Assembly: GCA_023391535.1 (NCBI GenBank)
Contig: JAEWAU010000118.1
Coordinates: 1 to 45,165, forward strand
Direction of reading: 5' to 3'
Length of the DNA stretch: 45,165 nt
DNA from: Bacillota bacterium
GTDB lineage: Bacteria > Bacillota > Clostridia > Oscillospirales > Ethanoligenentaceae
Shown here: positions 39,698 through 45,165 of the stretch, one piece after another
Layout of the letters: every line of letters begins with the position of its first letter
Numbering within the stretch: the stretch's first letter is position 1
Position numbers and translations under genes: made by a program
Notes under the pieces: generated by a model
Told to the model about the DNA's origin: nothing
The model's database searches: none
The model's input: the letters and a program-made list of their open reading frames with translations, nothing else

Positions 39698-41098
39698 TCA
39701 GTCCGCCTTGAGCTCCTGTGTGGCGCTCGGATTGTAATGCTTGGCGAGCATGTCGGCGTCCACACGGTCGAGCTCCTCCTTGGGGAGCAGCGACAGCAGC
39801 TTCCAGCCGAGATCCAGCGTGTATTCCATCGTGCGGTTCTCGTTGAAATCCTGGCGGATGAAATTGTTTTCGAACTTGCGGCCGAATTCGAGGTACTTCT
39901 TATCGATATCGGAAAGCTCCTCCTCGCCGATAACGGAGGCCAGCGAACGAGCATCCTGTACCTTGGCGTAGGAGGCGAACAGCTGGTTGGCTACGGCGGA
40001 ATGGTCGGCGCGCGTAAAGCCTTCGCCGATGCCGTCCTTCATCAAACGGGAAAGCGAGGGCAGAATCCCGATGGGCGGGTAGATGCCGGTCTGGTCGAGC
40101 GTGCGGTCGAGCACGATCTGGCCCTCGGTGATGTACCCGGTAAGGTCCGGAATCGGGTTCGTGATGTCGTCGTTGGGCATCGTGAGAATGGGGATCTGTG
40201 TCACCGATCCGCTCCTGCCCTTGATCATGCCGGCGCGCTCGTACATGGAGGCGAGGTCGGAATACAGGTAGCCGGGGTAGCCTTTGCGGCCCGGAATCTC
40301 GCCCTTGGAGGAGGAGAATTCGCGCAGGGCCTCGGCGTAGGACGTCATATCCGTGAGGATGACGAGGATGTGCATGTTCTGCGTGAACGCAAGGTATTCG
40401 GCCACCGTGAGGGCGCAGCGCGGCGTGATGATGCGCTCGATGATCGGATCGTTGGCCAGGTTGAGGAACATGACCACGCGCTGGAGCACGCCGGATTCCT
40501 CGAACGAGCGGCGGAAATAGTCGGCCACGTCGTTCTTAACGCCCATGGCGGCAAACACAATGGCGAACTGGGCGCCTTCGTCGTGCGCAATCTGCGCCTG
40601 GCGCACGATCTGTACGGCCAGCTCGTTGTGCGGCAGGCCGGAGCCGGAGAAGATGGGCAGTTTCTGCCCGCGAATCAGCGTCATCAGAGCATCGATGGAC
40701 GAAATGCCCGTGCGGATATAGTTGCGGGGATACACGCGCGAAACCGGGTTGATCGGGCTGCCGTTGATATCGCGGCGCTCATCCGGGAAAATGTCTCCCA
40801 ATCCGTCGATGGGACGGCCGGCGCCGTCGAAAATGCGCCCGAGCACCTCGCGCGAAAGCGGAAGCTCCATCGGGCGGCCCTGCAGCCGCGTGTGCGTGTT
40901 CGTCAGGGAAATGCCGCGCGTGCCCTCGAACACCTGGATGATGGCCTTGTTGCCTTCGATCTGGACGATACGTCCCGTTCTGCGGCTGCCGTCGTCCAGG
41001 GAGATATCCACCATCTCCTCATAGGAGAGGTCGTTCACGCCGTCCAGAACAATCAGCGGGCCATTGACCTCCTTGAGGCCGATAAATTCAAGACTCAT
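39698..41098 (-). CDS. ntpB: V-type ATP synthase subunit B
   Basis: 466 aa. Non-catalytic partner of A in the V1 hexamer. It begins MSLEFIGLKEVNGPLIVL and contains GQKLPIFSGSGLPHNELA (the altered P-loop position typical of B, not a true Walker A), VVMFLNLANDP, MTSYAEALREFSSSKGEIPGRKGYPGYLYSDLA and YITEGQIVLDR. ATG 41098 is preferred; ATG 41110 lies against the AAAGGA site. It follows A by 181 bp, in which a family A repeat lies. Confidence 0.96.
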   Translation of the reverse strand: MSLEFIGLKEVNGPLIVLDGVNDLSYEEMVDISLDDGSRRTGRIVQIEGNKAIIQVFEGTRGISLTNTHTRLQGRPMELPLSREVLGRIFDGAGRPIDGLGDIFPDERRDINGSPINPVSRVYPRNYIRTGISSIDALMTLIRGQKLPIFSGSGLPHNELAVQIVRQAQIAHDEGAQFAIVFAAMGVKNDVADYFRRSFEESGVLQRVVMFLNLANDPIIERIITPRCALTVAEYLAFTQNMHILVILTDMTSYAEALREFSSSKGEIPGRKGYPGYLYSDLASMYERAGMIKGRSGSVTQIPILTMPNDDITNPIPDLTGYITEGQIVLDRTLDQTGIYPPIGILPSLSRLMKDGIGEGFTRADHSAVANQLFASYAKVQDARSLASVIGEEELSDIDKKYLEFGRKFENNFIRQDFNENRTMEYTLDLGWKLLSLLPKEELDRVDADMLAKHYNPSATQELKAD

Positions 41099-41124
41099 AC
41101 TGAAAGCCATTCCTTTCTGATACC

Positions 41125-41212
41125 AATATCCGATTCAAAAGGCGAGGCCGTTCGCGTCAAAAGCTCTGTTGCAGGTTTGACGATGATTTTCAGCCGCTGC
41201 TTGATCGGAGAT
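41125..41212 (+). repeat. Intergenic repeat, family A copy 3 (inside the V-ATPase operon)
   Basis: Left end AATATCCGATTCAAAA is identical to copy 2 for 16 bp; core CAAAAGCTCTGTTGCAGG and stem CGTCAAA/TTTGACG follow; the right end ATCGGAGAT has decayed from ATCGGATATT. It separates ntpA from ntpB. Confidence 0.65.
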
Positions 41213-41279
41213 CAGCAGGTACATCGTTCGCCGCGCGCGGCGCCGCCCCGGGGAAGCCGGAGCGGAAGCGCCCTGCACG

Positions 41280-43043
41280 TCAGGCGGCCGCCGTGATCTT
41301 GCCGAATGCTTCGTCGATATCCTTTTTGTATGCGTCGAACATCTCCAGCTTGTCGTTGGGGATATCGTATTTCATGCGGTTGATCTTATCGAACATGCCC
41401 GTGGCGAGGATGCGGGAAATCGGGATGTTCGCGGCAATCAGCTCCTTGGAGCGATGATAGAGGAAAAGAATCGCGTCCATCATCTTGAGCTGCTTCTCGA
41501 TGGGCACATAGGTATCCTGCGCGTGATAGGCGTTCTGCTGCAGGAAGCCTACGCGGATGACGCGGGAAATCTCCATGATGAGCTTCTGGTCGTCCGGCAA
41601 AACATCCGCGCCGATGAGCTTGACGATCTCCATCAGCTGGTTTTCCTCGTGAAGAATGGAGGTCAGCTCATTGCGGTCCTTCAGGAAATCGGGGCCGACG
41701 TTCTTGTTGTACCACGGCCGCAGGTCGTTCACATATTCGCTATAGCTCGTAATCCAGTTGATGGCCGGATAATGCCGCGCGTAGGCGAGGGACTTATCCA
41801 GCGCCCAGAAGCAGCGGATGAACCGCTTGGTGTTCTGCGTAACAGGCTCCGAAAGGTCGCCGCCCTGCGGCGAAACGGCTCCGATGATGGAAACCGAGCC
41901 TTCGGTTCCGTTTAGGTTTTCCATATAGCCGGCGCGCTCGTAAAACGCCGCGAGGCGGGAAGGCAGGTAGGCCGGGAAACCTTCCTCGGCGGGCATCTCC
42001 TCGAGGCGGCCGGAGATCTCGCGCAGAGCCTCGGCCCAGCGGGAGGTGGAATCGGCCATGATGGCCACGTGGTAACCCATATCGCGGTAATATTCCGCCA
42101 GCGTGATGCCGGTATAGATGGAAGCCTCGCGGGCCGCCACCGGCATGTTGGAGGTGTTGGCGATGAGCACGGTACGGTCGGTCAGCGGCTTCTGCGATTT
42201 GGGGTCAATCAGCTCGCCGAACTCGTCGAGCACCTGCGTCATCTCGTTGCCGCGCTCGCCGCAGCCGATATATACGATGATATCGGCGTCGCACCACTTG
42301 GCGAGCTGATGCTGCGTCATGGTTTTGCCGGTGCCGAACCCGCCCGGGATGGCGGCCGTGCCGCCCTTGGCGATGGGGAAGAAGGTATCGATAACCCTCT
42401 GGCCCGTGAGCAGCGGGCGGTCGATCGGAATACGCTTGGTAAACGGGCGCGGCGCGCGGATCGGCCATACCTGGCAGAGCGTCAGCTTATGCACGGCGCC
42501 GAGCGTATCGCGCAGCTCTACCACGGTGTCGTTCACACGGTATTTGCCGTTCGGAGCCGCCGTGACGACCTCGCCGGAAAGCCCGGGAGGCACCATGCAT
42601 TTGTGTGTGATGAGCGAGGATTCCGGCAGCGTGGCATACACGGCGCCCGCGGCGAGTTTGTCGCCGGGCTTTACCGTGAGGGTGACATCCCATTCCTTTT
42701 CCTCGTCGAGCGGGGAAACGTCGAGGCCCTTTTCGATGAAGGCGCCCGCCTTCTCTTCGATGAGCTTGAGCGGACGTTCGATGCCGTCGTAAATGTTGGA
42801 GATGATGCCCGGCCCCAGGGTGACCGACATCGGGTGCCCTGTGGTGAATACCGGCTCGCCGGGCTTCAGGCCCGTGGTGTTTTCGTAAACCTGAATGGTG
42901 GTGGAACGGTCGGTGATGCCGATGACCTCGCCGATCAGGCGCGCATCGCCGACATAGACCATCTCGTTCATGGCGAAGTCGTGCGTGTCCCGGATGGTGA
43001 CGACCGGCCCGTTGATGCCGAAAATGATATTGCTGGAGCTCAT
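41280..43043 (-). CDS. ntpA: V-type ATP synthase subunit A (catalytic)
   Basis: 587 aa. Catalytic nucleotide-binding subunit of V1. N-terminal barrel (IIFGINGPVVTIRD), the A-specific non-homologous insert (about 115-185), Walker A GGFGTGKT (about 233-240), arginine and Walker B regions GERGNEMTQVLDEFGEL and MADSTSRWAEALREISGRL, and the C-terminal helical domain. All motifs intact and length normal. ATG at 43043 with AGGTGA 4 nt upstream. It follows subunit E by 255 bp of apparently non-coding DNA. Whether the enzyme pumps H+ or Na+, or makes or uses ATP, cannot be told from this subunit. Confidence 0.97.
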   Translation of the reverse strand: MSSSNIIFGINGPVVTIRDTHDFAMNEMVYVGDARLIGEVIGITDRSTTIQVYENTTGLKPGEPVFTTGHPMSVTLGPGIISNIYDGIERPLKLIEEKAGAFIEKGLDVSPLDEEKEWDVTLTVKPGDKLAAGAVYATLPESSLITHKCMVPPGLSGEVVTAAPNGKYRVNDTVVELRDTLGAVHKLTLCQVWPIRAPRPFTKRIPIDRPLLTGQRVIDTFFPIAKGGTAAIPGGFGTGKTMTQHQLAKWCDADIIVYIGCGERGNEMTQVLDEFGELIDPKSQKPLTDRTVLIANTSNMPVAAREASIYTGITLAEYYRDMGYHVAIMADSTSRWAEALREISGRLEEMPAEEGFPAYLPSRLAAFYERAGYMENLNGTEGSVSIIGAVSPQGGDLSEPVTQNTKRFIRCFWALDKSLAYARHYPAINWITSYSEYVNDLRPWYNKNVGPDFLKDRNELTSILHEENQLMEIVKLIGADVLPDDQKLIMEISRVIRVGFLQQNAYHAQDTYVPIEKQLKMMDAILFLYHRSKELIAANIPISRILATGMFDKINRMKYDIPNDKLEMFDAYKKDIDEAFGKITAAA

Positions 43044-43298
43044 ATTTTCACCTGCTTACTGCCGGGCACATAGCCCTCCGCGCGAAAAACGGATGGGTGC
43101 GGCGCGCCGGCCGGATAATGAGGGCCCGCCCTGAAAAAGGGACTTCGGCCCTGAAGCTTTTGCATCAAACACCGCGCCCGGAGCTGTTCCCGGCACAGCG
43201 AAGCGGAACATGCGAGGGATGCGCCGCCCGCGGGCGGTTTGCAAACGTAAGCGTCCACAAATAGGAAAAACAGGCGCGCGCTTCCGCCCGCGCCCGCC
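43044..43298. other. Non-coding gap between V-ATPase E and A genes
   Basis: 255 bp inside the operon. It has a GAAGCTTTTGC stretch that recalls the family A core and several GC-rich inverted repeats, but no ORF with a ribosome binding site. In many operons the C or F subunit gene would be here. Confidence 0.45.
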
Positions 43299-43898
43299 TC
43301 ACATCCCGATGGAAAGGCCCGCCTGCGACGTAAACCATTCCCTCTGGCCGTTTAAGCGCGAATCGAGCGTCTCGTCGATGACAAGCCCGCACGAAGGGCA
43401 GCTCACAACGACGCCGCCGATCCGGATAGCGGGGTTCGCCTTGACTTCGGCTTCCCGGCTGCCCGCAGCGGAAAGCGCCGACGAATACTGCAGGTCGTCG
43501 CTGCGCACCTCGATGAGCAGCTTCCCCTTGGGGAGCTTCTCGCCGTGGAGCTTGACGACCTCGCACAGGAACGGCAGGTAGCCCTCCGACGCGACGAACG
43601 TGCGCAGGCGGTCGGCCGCCTCCGCGAACACCTTGTCGGTAAGCTCCTCGCGTTCGAGAAGCAGCTTGCGGCGCCCTTCCAGCTCCGCGATGGAGATTTG
43701 GCGGCTGTGCTTATTTTTGACATCCGCGATCTCGCTCTGGATCAGCACGTAGGCTTCGCGCAGAACCTCTTCCTCGGCTTTTTCCAGTTCGCTTTTGCGG
43801 TATTCGTCGATCTCGCGCAGGATCTTCTGGCGGTTTTCTTCCGCGTCCTGGAGCACGGCCGAACTGAATTTGTCTAATTTATTCTCTGGCTGGGACAT
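43299..43898 (-). CDS. ntpE: V-type ATP synthase subunit E
   Basis: 199 aa. Peripheral stalk subunit. N-terminal half is a long charged helix (ENKLDKFSSAVLQDAEENRQKILREI onward to about 100, rich in Glu, Lys and Arg), and the C-terminal half a mixed domain containing NPAIRIGGVVVSCPSCGLVIDETLDSRL. The GGVVV and IDETLDSRL pattern is the E-subunit signature. ATG 43898 with GAGGTG 6 nt upstream; a GTG at 43907 overlaps that site. It starts 10 bp after the F-subunit gene. Confidence 0.88.
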   Translation of the reverse strand: MSQPENKLDKFSSAVLQDAEENRQKILREIDEYRKSELEKAEEEVLREAYVLIQSEIADVKNKHSRQISIAELEGRRKLLLEREELTDKVFAEAADRLRTFVASEGYLPFLCEVVKLHGEKLPKGKLLIEVRSDDLQYSSALSAAGSREAEVKANPAIRIGGVVVSCPSCGLVIDETLDSRLNGQREWFTSQAGLSIGM

Positions 43899-43908
43899 CA
43901 GGCACACC

Positions 43909-44217
43909 TCAAATCTTCACTCCGATGGCTTCTCTGACGTATCGGGTAATGGAATCATTGGCCCGGCCCGAGCCGTGTCGGTCGGGTATTTCCACAATGA
44001 GCGGCCGCTTGCATTTCAGCTTCAGCTCGTAAACCAGATCCGGGCAGAGGTTCACCAGTTTCTCGGTAATCAGCACCACGCCCACCGCTTCGTTGCCCAT
44101 GGCGGATTTGAGCGCCGCGCGCACCTCGTCGGCCGTGTGGACGACCGTCCCCTCAATGCCGGCAAGCCGCATCCCCATCTGGGTGTCGATGTTGTCGCTG
44201 ATAAGATAGAATCTCAC
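43909..44217 (-). CDS. V-type ATP synthase subunit F
   Basis: 102 aa from a GTG at 44217. Small subunit that binds the D shaft and regulates the motor. It begins MRFYLISDNIDTQMGMRLAGIEG (first residue from GTG) and continues GVVLITEKLV and PLIVEIPDRHGSGRANDSITRYVREAIG, the family pattern IPxxxG. The GTG has GGTGA 6 nt upstream; an open frame upstream is not coding. It lies 220 bp after subunit K and 10 bp before E. Confidence 0.88.
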   Translation of the reverse strand: MRFYLISDNIDTQMGMRLAGIEGTVVHTADEVRAALKSAMGNEAVGVVLITEKLVNLCPDLVYELKLKCKRPLIVEIPDRHGSGRANDSITRYVREAIGVKI

Positions 44218-44437
44218 TGGATTCACCCGATTTCTGTTCGTATTGATTTTCCGGGGCGAAAGTACGGCCGGCCGGATACGCCAGGTGCCCGCCCGGCGGC
44301 GCCGCGTTCCCCTGTGGGCCCGGAAGAAAACGCCGTGACGCGAAAAGGCCACGGCACGAAAGGCAGCGGCGGCCGGGCGCCGCCCGCCGCCCGCGGCGCA
44401 TGCGGGCAAGCCGTATGCGCCGAAAGTCCGTTTAAAA

Positions 44438-44860
44438 TTACAGACGGGTGATCATCATGATGGAGATCGCCAGGCCGTAGATCGCGATGCCTTCGCCGAG
44501 CACCACGAAGATCATGGCGCGGCCGAAAACCTTGGAATCCTCGGTGATAGCGCCGATTGCGGCGGCAGAGCCATGCGCAACGGCGATGCCGGCGCCCACG
44601 CAGGCGAGGCCGGTGCTGAGCGCAGCGCCGAGATAGCCGAGGCCTGAACCGATACTGACGCCGCCGGCTGACGCCGCGGCAGCCGCGCCGCCCAGAGGCA
44701 GAACAACCGAAACAAGGCACACGAGCGCAAACGCGGAAAGGTTCAGCATCATCACTTTTTTGCTTGTGGTGTGGGCTCTGCCCGTAGCGAGGGCACGGTA
44801 ATGGGCAAACAGCGGCAGGAACAACAGGGCGATCAAAACGAGCGGAATAAGAAACAGCAT
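44438..44860 (-). CDS. ntpK: V-type ATP synthase subunit K (c-ring proteolipid)
   Basis: 140 aa with four hydrophobic segments. Two belong to an N-terminal extension (about 3-20 and 38-58); the functional hairpin is made of GYLGAALSTGLACVGAGIAVAHG (75-97) and MIFVVLGEGIAIYGLAISIMM (116-136). Glu123 is the ion-binding carboxylate. This is a single-hairpin c subunit, half the size of the duplicated NtpK of Enterococcus. ATG 44860 with GGAGGAA 5-7 nt upstream. A 220-bp gap separates it from F. Confidence 0.92.
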   Translation of the reverse strand: MLFLIPLVLIALLFLPLFAHYRALATGRAHTTSKKVMMLNLSAFALVCLVSVVLPLGGAAAAASAGGVSIGSGLGYLGAALSTGLACVGAGIAVAHGSAAAIGAITEDSKVFGRAMIFVVLGEGIAIYGLAISIMMITRL

Positions 44861-44920
44861 ACAATTTCCTCCATAACTCTCATAGCATTATTTCCAAGCT
44901 GACATCAGCTGGGGGTGCAA

Positions 44921-45165
44921 TCAGTTGCCGTATTTGATGCGGGCGGGCGAAAAGGCCTTGCCTCCGCCCTCGTAGAACCGGCTGAACACCTCGTAGAACT
45001 GGAGCCTCAGCACCTGAATGCCGACAATCAGGCCCTCAAGTCCGATCACGAACGCGTTGCCGATTACGAGAACCACGGGGTTATTGGAATTGCCCGTCAT
45101 ACCGCCGATGGTGAACACCGCGAGCATCATGGCCGCATGGCTCAGAATAAAGGCGCCGACACGGA
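44921..45165 (-). CDS. ntpI: V-type ATP synthase subunit I (a), C-terminal part
   Basis: Partial: the last 80 or so residues of the membrane stator subunit; the gene continues past the right edge. The frame reads RVGAFILSHAAMMLAVFTIG at the edge and ends NAFVIGLEGLIVGIQVLRLQFYEVFSRFYEGGGKAFSPARI, the end signature of subunit I. It is the first V-ATPase gene in view, 60 bp before K. Confidence 0.9.
   Translation of the reverse strand, partial: RVGAFILSHAAMMLAVFTIGGMTGNSNNPVVLVIGNAFVIGLEGLIVGIQVLRLQFYEVFSRFYEGGGKAFSPARIKYGN

Overview
The window looks like chromosomal DNA of a GC-rich member of the Clostridia, most like an Oscillospiraceae/Ruminococcaceae-type Firmicute. The evidence is strong GGAGG-type ribosome binding sites, TTG and GTG starts, sigma-A promoters, the order gdpP-rplI-dnaB and tilS-hpt-ftsH, a LiaF-like protein, a V-type rather than F-type ATPase operon, a folate/acetate-forming metabolism (folD, ackA) and a TrmB-type regulator next to a lysA-like gene. 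The species cannot be named from sequence alone. I see no prophage, insertion sequence, plasmid gene or CRISPR array. Coding is dense, mostly on the minus strand. Layout (minus strand unless stated): 53-1675 a zinc/manganese-type ABC importer (ATPase, permease) behind a promoter with a perfect palindrome in its spacer; 1960-2610 a QueT queuosine-precursor transporter with a pseudoknot-forming leader over its ribosome binding site; 2979-3674 a LiaF-like membrane protein; 3751-12403 a housekeeping block read gdpP, rplI, a peptidase E-like gene, dnaB, tilS, hpt, ftsH; 12498-14049 hypB and a short QueG-like iron-sulfur protein; 14420-17083 a MerR-type regulator with an ABC-2 exporter, driven by a promoter with the 19-bp spacer typical of MerR targets; 17412-19046 a CBS/DRTGG-containing family II pyrophosphatase. 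A plus-strand island follows (19339-21944): a PPP-family phosphatase, a stand-alone E2-like acyltransferase fold lacking the catalytic His, and a FlxA-like Ser/Gln-rich coiled-coil protein behind a near-consensus flagellar sigma-D/sigma-28 promoter. Then a solitary initiator tRNA-fMet with its own promoter and terminator; lgt-folD; two M16 peptidase-like genes (YfmF/YfmH pair); mgtC; a lipoprotein; a TrmB-lysA operon with a dyad operator on its -10 box; a degenerate aminoglycoside-phosphotransferase-fold protein; yaiI with a small Cys-containing ORF; and tmcAL. On the plus strand come ackA, with a 260-nt leader holding a predicted attenuator, and an S41-peptidase lipoprotein. A DUF378 gene and the V-type ATPase operon (I, K, F, E, A, B, D; no C subunit in view) on the minus strand close the window, the I subunit running off the right edge. 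The main features not explained by genes are two families of short dispersed intergenic repeats. Family A (about 75-92 bp, hairpin-forming, four copies) lies between genes, including inside operons. Family B (about 65-100 bp, three copies) lies just upstream of lgt, yfmF and mgtC and may be a transcribed leader. Several leaders also look regulatory (queT, ackA, the 32.9 kb promoter-terminator unit). No new multi-gene defence or biosynthetic system is visible; the interest is in cis-regulation and in enzyme-fold proteins that have lost key catalytic residues.
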